Positions 24,891-35,449 of a DNA stretch of 64,000 nucleotides are shown one piece after another. Below the pieces are notes generated by a model. The model did not search any database and had not been told where the DNA came from. It saw only the letters and a program-made list of their open reading frames with translations. The stretch spans positions 132,559-196,558 of the forward strand of contig QAOA01006662.1 in assembly GCA_003255065.1 (NCBI GenBank), given 5' to 3'. Numbering within the stretch: the first letter of the stretch is position 1; each line of letters starts with the position of its first letter. The translations under genes were made by a program, and so were the position numbers. The DNA is from Cercis canadensis. Taxonomy: Eukaryota > Streptophyta > Magnoliopsida > Fabales > Fabaceae.

Positions 24891-25176
24891 CATAGTCTCA
24901 AAACCATCATCTCAAAATTAAAGATTTAAATGCATAGTCTCAAAACTTAAAGATTCAAATATAAGGCCACCTTTCTTCACTCATTTTAAGAATGGTATAT
25001 CTTTCTTATTCACTGTCCTCTCATATACAAGCTATATAACCAACTTCATTATATATTTTTTTTATTAGGATCAACTAATTGTTAATAAATAATTATAGAA
25101 AAACAATTAATAGATCCCTTTTTCTTATTCTATCTCCAAAAAATGCCTTTCTTCTCCGTACTACTCACCCTATGCC

Positions 25177-25185
25177 TATATAAAA
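25177..25185 (+). promoter_or_regulatory. TATA box upstream of small secreted-peptide frame
   Basis: tatataaaa lies 69 bp before the ATG at 25254, after pyrimidine-rich sequence, a normal plant promoter spacing with a short 5' UTR. Confidence 0.5.
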
Positions 25186-25253
25186 CTCTCTTCTTCCTAA
25201 ACCTGTTCAGTATCCTACCTTAGACTAGAGAATCTAAAAATTGTTACCCTGAG

Positions 25254-25454
25254 ATGAAGGTAATATTCCTTCTTATGTTCATCTTTGTTTTATGTACTCA
25301 AGCCATATCAAACCTAGATTTCGGTATAAACTTTACTTTTGAAAATAGAGGCTTAAACCCCTCAAACTGCACCATGCAGAAACAACAACCTTTTGGTAAG
25401 AATTTTTTAGCTCTTCAAACAAGCAAGAGTTGTTTCCGTTTCTTCAAATTGTAA
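25254..25454 (+). CDS. Small frame with signal peptide inside hAT element, possible captured first exon
   Basis: The 66-codon frame opens with MKVIFLLMFIFVLCTQAIS, a good secretion signal with a likely cut after the TQA or AIS region. The following stretch contains two NFT/NCT glycosylation-type sites and one Cys. Near codon 47 a splice-donor-like ttttg/gtaagaa occurs, so the real exon may end at about 25395 and the rest of the frame may be intron. The family is not recognised. It lies in the hAT element and has its own TATA box, so a host gene start picked up by the transposon is a fair guess. No downstream exon could be found. Confidence 0.3.
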   Translation: MKVIFLLMFIFVLCTQAISNLDFGINFTFENRGLNPSNCTMQKQQPFGKNFLALQTSKSCFRFFKL

Positions 25455-27679
25455 ACATTCCATTTGTTACTATCAACCAATTCTTGTGCTTTTCTATTGC
25501 TTTTCCAAACTTTGCTTTTACTATAGCTTCCTCATAGCAAAGCAAACATACAAAACTCTAAAACAAAGAATGGGAATCAAATCAATGAATGCTGCAACCA
25601 TAACTAAAGTCAGAAACAAGGTTGTCGTGTCTATATATCAAATCAATGAAATATACAATAACTATTTCCAAAAAAATGTTGTGTTTTTTTTTTTTTTTTT
25701 TTNTTTTGATTAGAAAAATCAATTTGACTTCTGTTCTTTCCAAGTCAAAAAAAAAGAGGAGAAGAAACGATTTAACAAAGAGAGCAAGATAATGAGAAAC
25801 AGAGGAAAAGCTAGACTCACCTCATTGGCGCCAGAAAGAGGATCACGCCACTAAGGTTGTGTGCAAAGGGAATGAACAATGAGGGAGAGTGAGTTAGTGA
25901 GCTTAGGCTAAGGACTTCAATGTGTTAATGAAACAAGTGCCAAAATGACACAGTTTTGGGGAAAATAAAAAAAAAATGTTTTGTGAACCGGCCGGTTATT
26001 GAAAACCGGTACCAGTTTTTCCGGTTCACACCGGTTTAACCACCCCATCGGTTTTTCCCCCTAAACCAAACAGAAATACAAATCGGGTACCGGTTGAACT
26101 GGCCGGTCCGGTCCGGTTTTTAGAACCTTGGGCGTGGGTACCAATTTGAAAGCTGAATTTACTACAATAAGGCATGGTCTGATATTTTGTTGGGATAAAG
26201 ACATAAAAAAACTATGTGTGAATCAGATTCCAAAGAGGCAGTGCACTTGATTGATTTTGTTGATGTGAGCTTCCATTGCCATGGATGTATTATCAATGAT
26301 ATAAGACATTTTCTTAAAAGGAGTTGAGAGGTGAAAGTGATTCATGTGTTAAGACTGGAGTACTAAGGAGCTGATTCACGTGTTAACTGCAATTTACAAG
26401 TATATGGTTTTGTTCATGTTTAAAAATATTTTGCATTGCTTAAATTGTAAAATTGTAAGAACATTGTATAAAGAAAATTTGAGTACTTAATATTTTGATG
26501 ACTCTGAAAACAAAATTTGTTTGAAATTACAAAGACATTGTAAAAGCACAATCTATGTACAATAGGAATCTATTGAACTCAACTCTTACAACAAGGAACC
26601 TAAACTTAAGTCATCCACTAAATAGGAAACCAAATAAAAGTACATTAACAAACTATTTTTAAGGATTAAGGATCCTCATTAAAAAAATTTATGAGTGCAT
26701 GAAGTTATTTAATTTAAAAGATGAGTTATTGATTATTTCTTTATTTTAGACATAAGTTTCTTTTTTAGTGACATTTGATTATAAATTTCAATCATTTGCT
26801 ATGGAGTCATATTATGAGAAGTCTTTTTTTTTTTTTTGGGGGGGCTTTAGATAATTTTATTGAAAAATAATGCCCATTGGTGGCAAGAGCTATAAATCAA
26901 CTCAACAGGTCTCAAGGGTACACAAATTTTATATTTTCTTTGGCCTTCAAGGGTACAAAGATGAAATTGGCATACCACTCAAGAGCACAACTTACTACAA
27001 CTAGACAAATTGAGACTATTGTAACAATGAATTAAGTACTTATGATACTAATTATTCATTTTTTTAAAAAACTTACCAATGGTAATCAAATAATTGGGAT
27101 ATGACATTTATTATAAATAGGAAATGAACCATTACATGTCCATTTTAAAGATAAACAAGGTTGGCAACTTAATTTTGAGCAATTGATTTTTAGGATAGGT
27201 TGATAATGGGAACCAAATTATTTTACTAACCATTGGGGATCAATGCTTTATCAATAAAAATGTTAGTATGTTTATCTAGGTAATTAATATAGGAAACCCT
27301 TTCCTATCGATGACAAAATTTGGAATTTCCTTTCCTATGTTTGATACAAAAAATGGTATAATACATGATACTCTTGTGATATATAATAACAAAGAAAAAT
27401 GGATAAGGTGAGGGTATAAATAAATACAATTGTTTATAATATGATCTAAATTTAAAAGAAGTTTGGTTTGGTACTTTAGTCATTTACTTATCATAGGAGC
27501 ATATGAATGTAGAGGTCCAAAACACGTAGCCCACAACAAGATACACTATAGTGTGCACATAGGTTGTAAAGATTTTATTAAAGAATACGATAATGATTGG
27601 TGCTCATCCTAAATAACATATAGTGTATACTTGTTACTTTCCTCATACTCAAAGTGACTTTGTATATCTCAAGTCATTA

Positions 27680-27990
27680 GGTATAACAATATTACAATTT
27701 CAGGATCAGTGCAAAATCGTGTAGACTAAGATAAAGACGTCATTCCCTTTCCAAATCATATACCATAGATTTTTTGAGTATAGTATTATCTCATTCTGCA
27801 TTTATTTAATACTTTTCTAAATGTACTATAGATTAATGATTGATACTTTTAATATATTACATCTATGGTTAGAAATATAAAATCCATATTTAGTATATTT
27901 TGATCACATAAATTTATATAATTTATGTTTATCACATAGATTGTCCGCGCCGCTTCCATATACCCATTTGGGTGAAAGCCTGAAAACCCA
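27680..27990 (+). repeat. Dispersed repeat, copy 2
   Basis: Diverged direct relative of 5490-5785. Shared blocks include a ttcag before the core, agtatagtattatctca, gattgatacttttaa and tgatcacataaatt. Unlike copy 1 the core is not open. Confidence 0.45.
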
Positions 27991-28071
27991 CAACAAAATC
28001 TAATTCCTGCGGGGTTGAATTCTATCGTCAACTACTTCAAGAGTAGAGGTATTGTCCTCCAAAACCCTCCG

Positions 28072-28269
28072 TTACCTCATGGATAATTTGATTGAGAATA
28101 ATGATTGTTTATTAATGGGTTTCTTGCGAATTTTGAATTTGTCCCGTTGATTGAAGGTTTCACATTTGGGTTACCTCATGGATAATTTGATTGAGAATAA
28201 TGCTTGTTCATTAATGGGTTTCTTGCGAAGTTTGAATTTTTCCCGTTGATTGAAGATTTCACATTTGGG
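28072..28269 (+). repeat. 99-bp tandem duplication
   Basis: 28072-28170 and 28171-28269 are head-to-tail copies beginning ttacctcatggataa and ending cacatttggg, with a few differences. It lies 1.6 kb upstream of the UCP3-like start codon and does not code. Confidence 0.85.
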
Positions 28270-29895
28270 TCTATATTGATGAGTACCAAATAGATGATTG
28301 TTCATAAAATTCTTGAGAGTATTCTCCGGAAGGATGTTTTCCCTGTTTCCTGTGGTGGGTCTAAGGATTTCAATTTTTCCTAAATACAAATTTCTTTTTT
28401 CTTTTAAAACCTTTTCTGCTCAAAATTCTGTTTCATTATTTTGGGTTCTATTAGTTTGCTTATGTGCTGTTACAAGAGTGAAAGGAGTTAAAGAAGATTT
28501 TAGGTTGGATTTCAATTAAAAAAACAAATAGAAAAAGAAGAAAGAGCTGAACTTGTGGAAGCAAAGCATTCTCGTTTATGGAATTCGATCCAATTCTGTT
28601 TTCTCAGCTCCAAAATCATTTCAGCCATCATTAATTTTAAATTAACAAGTTTTTGTTCTGTCAGCACTCAGCAGGAGCATCCCTGGGGATAACTTTTCTA
28701 AATATAATTTATTATCTTGCTAAAACTAAGTTGACTTCATCTATTCTGATTTGCTAGCCTTTCATTCATGCATATATATTTAGTCTTAATCATGCTCGAT
28801 AATAACTTAACAATCACTTATATCAAGAAGTCTGTCCTTTTCATGGCTGTATCAGTTTACTTCCATATACTTATACCACACAAACAAACAGCATGGTAAC
28901 TGCTCCCTCAAGTTTCCCTCCTTTGTTTTAATTCATTTATTTGCTTCTACAATTCACATTTTTTTAGTTTAGATCGCGTCTCTTACTATTGTTGTTCAGT
29001 AACACCTTGCATTTTGTATAGGTCTATGAGTCTATGCTCTTTTCATTTTGTTTAATAACTGCTGGGAGAACTATATTATGCACGTTATGTTATCTAGCTT
29101 GTTTATATCTAGTATTTCATATGTCAAAGTTTCCAAGCTGGCAGGGAAGTTACTTTTGTGGGGCATGTATCAGTGCTTGACACCTTCTCACAGTATAACA
29201 TGACCCCCCTGAACCCATCTTGGCTGGGAAATAAGATTAAAACTGCATCCATGAAGTTATCTAGTACCCATTGGGGTTCCACTGGTAGAATCAAATAGCC
29301 CGAAACATTATCTCAAAATAAATCTGTATGGGAATTTTTTTTATCTAAACTTGTTTCTGTCCTTAAGTAAAAAATTTGGTGGGGCCTTCAATTTGTTTTT
29401 CTGTGTGACCCAAGTTGATCTCGTTACATGATTTGTGCCAGCTAGGACCATGGGCCTAGTACATAATTTGGCAACAGATAATAATTTACAATTAGAGACG
29501 ACATATAGCAGGGTAAAATCTCTAGAATCGTGGCTTCTTGCTTTATTCCTGCTCTTCTTCATTCATCTATATTTATTAGTTTCTATACCTATGTTAAGTC
29601 AAGACTGTGTATTTCTCAAAATAACTAAAGCTTTTGACTTAAAACAGCAACTTGAAACAATTGTATGCTTATTGTAGATGCTGTGTTTCTGATTGGTTTA
29701 ATTACTCTATATAGGAATTATCAAATCCCAAAGACGTAGTTTAATGCATGACTGTCGCCAGTTCCAGGGTTCTTTAATCATTTCAGAACTGCCTCATACA
29801 TACTTCTTTGTAGTGAGCCATCAGGTTTTTCTTGTTTCTTGATGAAAGAAGAATTAGAGTGAGAAAGAAGGATTAGATTTTTCTTATTTATCCTC

Positions 29896-31651
29896 ATGAA
29901 AACAGGCAACCAACATCATGGGCTCAACAATACTCACACTAAGATCTTACTGACATCACTGTCTGCAATGATGGCTGAGACCACAACTTTCCCCATAGAC
30001 CTGACTAAGACTCGGCTCCAACTTCATGGTGAGTCACTTTCTTCAAGTAGGCCCATCGGTGCATTTCGAGTAACCTTGGATATCATCCGTGAACAAGGTC
30101 CTCTTGGCCTTTACAAGGGCTTGTCTCCAGCAATTATTAGACACATGTTCTACACACCTGTTCGAATTGTTGGATACGAGCATCTGAGGAACATGGTTTC
30201 TGCTGATAGTGGGTCACTCTCTCTCACCAGCAAGGCTCTTGTTGGTGGAATAGCTGGCATTATAGCTCAGGTAAGAGCTGTTTAGCCCGGGTCTGTGTTG
30301 TGTATATTACAGAATCCTTGTTTGTCCTGTTGCACAGTAAGCATTAGTAATTGGAAATTTGTGTAATTTCTCTTTTCAATTGAAATATTGACTATCAAGG
30401 TTTAAATCATAGAAGTTCAGAAGTGCATTTCTGAATTGAAAAAGATAGAAAAATGATATTCTCTTGATCTCGATTTCAATTACTGACAAGTATCAAGAGC
30501 TTACAAACTTTGTGAAGAATGTATGGTCCTTGAACATCACTTCTATGTAGTATATGATTGATTGAGTTGGTGTCAGGAATATTGTGTTATATAGCATGGT
30601 TTTTCTTGCTTTGACCAATGTTCATCGTAGTTATTTAAAGGGTGGGCCTAAAAGGATGTGCCTAGGACAAGTCGCTTCCTCTACATGAGATCTGGACATT
30701 GTCTCAGTCCAGGTAAGTCAACTTAAAATAGGTGGGGCTTGGGAGTTTTTCTGGTTTGCCGTTTTGGCAAGAAGCAGGTATTCACCTGCTAAATTATAAA
30801 GAACCCTCCAATTTCTCCCACCCTGTCTCGTGCACGAGAGATACACTATGGAAGAATAGGATGTTTGCAAATTCCTTCTTTCATGACCTTCCCCCAGTCC
30901 CCCACGCAGCACCCATGAAAAAGAAAAGGAAAGTAGGCAATGGAGATGAACTTCACCATTGTAAATTTTTTGATGAACATAGTGGTATGGCTATTTTGGA
31001 ACAATCCTTGGTTTAGCCTTAAGGTTTTAAATGATTCTTCACCTTCGTCTTTTTATATGTTTTTCTTGGCAAATAATGCTGTGCTATTATTTACTCTTAG
31101 TAGTACAGGTAATAGCAAGTCCAGCTGATCTTGTGAAGGTGAGGATGCAAGCAGATGGCCGGCTGGTGAGCCAAGGTCTTCAACCTCGGTATTCAGGGCC
31201 ATTTGATGCTTTTAACAAGATTGTTCAAGCAGAAGGAGTTCGTGGATTATGGAAGGGCGTTTTTCCTAATATCCAAAGAGCCTTCTTAGTGAACATGGGG
31301 GAATTGTCCTGTTATGATCATGCTAAACAATTTGTAATTCAAAATAAGATAGCTGAGGATAACATTTATGCCCACACATTAGCTTCTATTATGTCAGGTT
31401 TCTCGGCAACTGCTTTAAGTTGTCCAGCTGATGTAGTGAAGACAAGAATGATGAATCAGGCAGCTGGCAAGGAAGGGAAAGTCTTGTATAGTGGCTCTTA
31501 TGATTGCTTGGTGAAGACGGTTAAAGTTGAAGGAATAAGAGCACTATGGAAAGGATTCTTCCCCACATGGGCTAGGCTCGGCCCCTGGCAGTTTGTGTTC
31601 TGGGTTTCTTATGAGAAGTTCAGAAAAATTGCAGGATTCTCTTCCTTCTAG
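29896..31651 (+). CDS. UCP3: Mitochondrial uncoupling protein, UCP3/PUMP3 type
   Basis: Two exons, 29896-30270 and 31109-31651, joined between Gln125 and Val126 by a GT-AG intron (cag/gtaagagc ... agtacag/gtaatag), give 305 aa, the usual length of a mitochondrial carrier. All three carrier repeats show their signature: PIDLTKTR (33-40), PADLVKVR (130-137) and PADVVKTR (231-238), each followed by a GLYKG, GLWKG or ALWKG motif. The end GPWQFVFWVSYEKFR is typical of plant UCP3. Plant UCPs sit in the inner mitochondrial membrane and exchange dicarboxylates, phosphate and amino acids, with some fatty-acid-activated proton leak. UCP3 itself is little studied. No frameshift or stop is seen. Symbol given by similarity from memory. 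UCP1/2 or DIC carriers are less likely. Confidence 0.93.
30271..31108 (+). other. UCP3-like intron
   Basis: 838 bp with standard GT-AG ends. An open stretch at 30732-31016 crosses it, but has no splice support and no recognisable domain. Confidence 0.8.
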
Positions 31652-32250
31652 TTCAACCCTTTGATTTATACATTGTTCCAGCGGATGTGCATTTGTAACA
31701 ATTCACATTCTCTACACAGCCTGACTTCTTTCTTCCTTTCATAGGATTATTTGTAAGGCTTTCTGGGCAATTATGTTGTTTGTCACTATTATGTTTCCTA
31801 CTATTGTTGATTGGCAAGTCACCAATTGTAGTGACGATGATGCTTGATGCATTTTTTTGTTTCTACTGAATTATTACAATCTGTTGCCTTTTTAGTGCTT
31901 AGAAGCAAGCTGCAAAGCAGTATGAGGAATACATTGTCGTCCAGATTGAAATGTTCTCGCGCCCCTGATAATTGTGTCATTGTGCCTGATATGTGCACAA
32001 CTTTTGTACACAAACTTTCCTATGGTTCCGTTTAACTTACTTTGCTTGACTGAAGTTGTGTCATTTTGTGTACAAAGACTGTGTATGTGTCATTGCCTAG
32101 AACGGTATAAATTTCATCAGACTCTGATTAGACAAAAGAATAGTTATGGAAGGGCATGGCCTATACTCAAAAAAAATTATTTTGATTTGAAATCGAAAGG
32201 ATTTACACATTCCCTTATGCAAAAGTAGAATGGTTTAATGCATTCTTTTC
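31652..32250 (+). other. 3' UTR and downstream flank of UCP3-like gene
   Basis: T-rich sequence after the stop codon, with no clear end signal that can be fixed. Short frames here have no features. Confidence 0.4.
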
Positions 32251-32254
32251 TTTG

Positions 32255-32350
32255 TTTTTTTTGGGCACTTTGGCTATGATATTAAATTTAAACACAGAAT
32301 TTACATGTCCTAAGAATGACCTCAATACTACTAGACTACAAGTTGTGTTC
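32255..32350 (-). mobile_element. SINE-like remnant
   Basis: On the minus strand: cttgtagtctagtagtattg resembles a Pol III A box, then gtgtttaaattt a weak B box, then an A-rich tail. The same order occurs at 33000-33110 (minus), with ttcgtgttcgaacctagag as a better B box. Two related tRNA-derived SINE copies fit. Target duplications are not clear. Confidence 0.5.
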
Positions 32351-32999
32351 TTTTTGACCGTCAGCTTAATGCCTAGATATATAGGAAGAGCTTAAAATTC
32401 ACAACTCTACATTTTTGGCCTGACTAAAAGTTTTGAAATAAATTTGATAGAATATAATTGTAATTTTATATTTTATCAAGTTTACACAAGTTATTCTCTC
32501 GTATTTCTTTCCTCTCCCTTTCACTCTATCCAAACATAAGGTATATGAATGTTCCGAGACAATTCTTCAACAATTGATTCTCATAGAGAGAATGGATGGT
32601 AGAATTGATTTATGAAGGAGTAACCTATTGGAGCTTCTTCAACAATTGATCTGAATATGATTCAGAATACGCGAGATGGGATCCTACAGCATGTTCTTGG
32701 TGAGAGATCTGATTATGTTTAAGGAAAAGGTTATAGAAAGAAATCTTCATCAAAGAAGGCTAGGCAGCAGCAGGACATAGAGGAGATAGTCCAGTCAGTG
32801 ATGGAGGAAGCTAGGGATTCAATGATAAAGATTATTAGAGAGAAGAAGCTTTTTTTTTGGCCATGATTAGAGAAGATGTTCAAGCTGCAATAAATAGGAG
32901 TGCAATTCATGCACAAATTGAAAGTAAGATTGATAGCATGCTTCAAGCAAGGATGGCCACCTTCTTCTCCACTTCCTCACAAACAAGTATTCCATGCCT
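32351..32999. other. Intergenic DNA
   Basis: Between two SINE-like copies. The segment at about 32590-32960 looks like a decayed coding piece (for example a gaagaagct-rich run), but no family is recognisable. Confidence 0.35.
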
Positions 33000-33110
33000 T
33001 TCTTTTTTTTAGTATTTTGGCTACGACTCTAGGTTCGAACACGAAACCCATAAGTCCTAAGGAGACCTTAGTACTACTCAATTACAGATCGTTTGGTGTG
33101 CTCCATGTGA
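33000..33110 (-). mobile_element. SINE-like element, second copy of the family at 32255
   Basis: Minus strand: gattgag-type start, taaggtctccttaggactta, then gtgttcgaacctag (B-box-like), then ccaaaatact followed by an A8 tail. Closer to a Pol III promoter than the first copy. No clear TSD. Confidence 0.5.
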
Positions 33111-33209
33111 TTAGCATTTATGGTTTTGATGCTATGAGAATTTGGGCCTATTTGGTCTTTATATATATATATATTATAATAGTAAAACATGTTTTGAAGT
33201 ATGCTTTTA

Positions 33210-33504
33210 GGAGTTGTTATTTTCACACCCTAATTTGTTAATGACACACCATTTATAATGTTTAAATATGATATAGACTAAATTACCCTCATTCAAAAAT
33301 AGAAATTTTTTAAAATTTGACCCATCATAATATTCTTTCTAACTCTTATTAATTGTAGCTCCATTTTTTAGTTAGAAAGAGAATATATGATTAGTTAATT
33401 TTTAAAACTTTTTATTTTTGAATGAGGGTAATTTAGTTTATATTATATTTAAACATTAAAGATGATGTAACATTAGCAAATTAGGGTGTAGAAATAGTGA
33501 CTCC
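33210..33504. mobile_element. MITE with about 105-bp TIRs
   Basis: The left part (ttcacaccctaatttg, gtttaaatatgatatagactaaa, ttaccctcattcaaaaata) is repeated inverted at the right end, leaving a loop of under 100 bp. No coding capacity. TSD is unclear and the superfamily is undetermined. Confidence 0.75.
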
Positions 33505-33809
33505 CTATGTTTTTTGTTTGTAGTTTTACTTTTTTGAAAGCTATAACCCAAAACAAGTATTATAGAAATACAGTACATACAACATTTTCTCACACAAACA
33601 GTTACAAAACCAAAGTCAAGTCTGGCCAGACTACATCACAAGAAAAATCTCTAAAAGAGCAAAAGTTGAAGATTTCACATTCTTAATGTGCATTTACATC
33701 TTGCAAGAAAACAAAATTTAAGCAAATGACTGATAAATGATTTACAATAAACTTCACAAAGAAGGATAACAAAAGCAAATTTTAACTCTAACAAAGACCT
33801 AATATGTAG

Positions 33810-33997
33810 GCCAATGGATCAAATTACTTCGCTTGTAAAGCCTAGGTTCAAATCTCATTACGAGCAGTTCCCATTTGGTAGACAATCTATAAATACTATT
33901 ATAAGTCATTACTGAGGCATGTGGTATTGCCTCGATCTTAGAATAGGGCATAGCCTCCCATCACTCTAAACTTTTTTATACAAAAAAAAAAAAAAAA
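33810..33997 (+). mobile_element. SINE with 13-bp TSD and A-tail
   Basis: Flanked by perfect direct copies of acctaatatgtag (33797-33809 and 33998-34010). The body starts with an A-box-like gccaatggatc, has the B box ggttcaaatct about 35 bp on, and ends in a run of about 17 A. This is a complete tRNA-derived SINE insertion. Confidence 0.85.
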
Positions 33998-34010
33998 ACC
34001 TAATATGTAG

Positions 34011-35197
34011 TACTGTTTACATCAAGCGCTATATGGTAAGAGTTTCAAACTATAATATATCATGTTCACAAAACAAAATGACAAACAATGGCATGAAAAA
34101 TGAAACCAAGATATATCAACTTTGAGTTTATCTGGATTAAGCCACAACAGATTACCATAGAAGATCCTAAGTTCGTAACTGATTCAACTAAGCACCAAAA
34201 TGTTACCATAGGAGGAAAAAAAAAAAAAGAAGGCAGATGGGTTCGGTCTACCTTTGGTTTTTCCTACCTAACAATAGAGAAGTTTGAGTCCATTACAAAA
34301 AAAAAAAACAATAGATAAGTTTGATATATCTATACAATTTCAAATAATGAGGTTCGTTGTTCTTTGTGTTTTTGCAAGTTAATTAGTGCAGAGAGCAAAC
34401 ATACAGAAAACATCTTAGAGATGAACAAGGCAATGAATTTGGTAATTGATCAAATTGAAGCAAACTTAACTAATTTTCTTTTATATTGTGATCCCAAATA
34501 GTTGAATTGGAGTATAAATCTACTCCAAATTGAGTTCTTTGGTTTTGAAAGGAAAACTACAACCTAACTTGAAAGTTAAAGTGAAATTGAAGACTTGAAC
34601 AAGGAATGAATTGCTTAAATTCAATTACTTTGTCAACCTGGTGTCCAAAGGTATAAATTTAAAGACATAATACATAACGGGAACAGCACAAAGTTAATTA
34701 AGACATCTAAGTTCATTTTTACTGTTTTCTTGTAAATAAATAGGTTATGTATATAATTATAAGAACTGATACATATTAAGCAAAAAATTTCTCTTTTTTT
34801 TTTTTTTTTTAAAGATAGAATATTTACATTACCATGTATATTTACATCTCTCATATGAAAAAGAGAATACATTTAAGCCACTAATAATAGTACTACAATA
34901 ACACCAACAACTATTAAGAGCCAATACACTAAGATTTGATCATTGATCTTGAGAACCTCCCTCATCCTAAGACTGGGTACATGGCCACTTGAGTTATTGC
35001 TCGGGTCAAATTTTTCTCTGTATAGCAATAAAATATGATAGGTATAATACAAGAATTAATAGCATACAAATTAATGCACACAAAAAATGACAATTGACAA
35101 AAAGTATAATGAACTCAAAAATCACTAACCCTCATACGTACTTATTTAACTGTAATACTTTGACTTCCATGGCCCAAAAGCTACTCTGCAGAACCAG
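34011..35197. other. Intergenic DNA left of the copia element
   Basis: Nothing supportable beyond A- and T-runs near 34208, 34300 and 34795. Confidence 0.45.
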
Positions 35198-35403
35198 TGA
35201 TGGAGATTCTACCTCAACCAACTCCTAAAACTTCTAGGGTTGTTGTATATAATTCAAATATTGAAATATTGTTACAATAGAATTAGGTTTTTGACCTAGG
35301 GTTTTCTATTTTGAATAGTGTTGAATTTACTATAAATGCATATATACACATACAAACAGTAATACAAACAATGCTTCCTTTATTCAATTATTCTGATTTT
35401 ACA
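35198..35403 (+). repeat. 5' LTR of copia element
   Basis: 206 bp, tg...ca ends, closely matching the two halves of the 3' LTR (38188-38258 plus 44135-44261). It contains a tandem pair of aaatattg, the site hit in the other LTR. Confidence 0.9.
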
Positions 35404-35449
35404 TGGTATTAGAGCTAATTGCTTCACAACATCTTTTTTATCCCTCCCA

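Larger units (their letters stand above)
22184..26130. mobile_element. Non-autonomous hAT-type DNA transposon with 8-bp TSD
   Basis: The left end reads caatgttttaaaaact and the right end is its inverse (agtttttagaaccttg-like), giving TIRs of about 14 bp of the CAAGG-TTAAAA kind. The flanks carry ggtgtggg (22176-22183) and ggcgtggg (26131-26138), 7 of 8 equal, the TSD length of hAT elements. Both ends are full of aaccggt motifs in both directions, as in hAT subterminal repeats. No transposase is readable. Without the 2.6-kb solo LTR inside, the element is about 1.35 kb. An N lies at 25703 in a T-run. Orientation is unknown. Confidence 0.85.
21245..26400 (+). mobile_element. LINE remnant (zf-RVT and RNase H part), split by a hAT element
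   Basis: Reading across stops, 21280-21570 gives the end of a plant LINE ORF2: DMIVWRNTIARVFTTKTKYD, then TPEKIKVFLWLILYDVIPTN and a HCLRD-like zinc-finger motif (zf-RVT). From about 22070 the RNase H domain begins: KLNVDGGSFG, then SGFGGVI and DHQRGWFGG. It breaks off at 22183 and goes on after the hAT element at 26131 with TNLKAEFTTIRHGL, cysteine/tryptophan-rich sequence and VKVIHVLR. Removing 22184-26130 and one target copy joins the two halves in one frame. Upstream ORF2 parts are missing, so this is a 5'-truncated, dead copy. Confidence 0.75.
26401..29895. other. Intergenic DNA upstream of the UCP3-like gene
   Basis: No open frame can be supported. It holds a T/G homopolymer pair near 26823-26847, the second copy of a dispersed repeat (27680-27990) and a 99-bp tandem duplication (28072-28269). 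A TATA-like ctatatagg near 29706 lies about 190 bp before the start codon and could be the core promoter, but a spliced leader from further upstream is equally possible. Confidence 0.45.

Noticed and set aside
29435..29677. 80-codon frame as an extra first exon of the UCP3-like gene
   Set aside because: It has no carrier features and does not join in frame. The protein from 29896 already has the full family length of 305 residues.
30900..30935. A peptide MKKKRKVG, like a known nuclear import signal, within an open stretch
   Set aside because: It lies inside the UCP3-like intron, with no splice or domain support. A-rich codons make such a peptide by chance.
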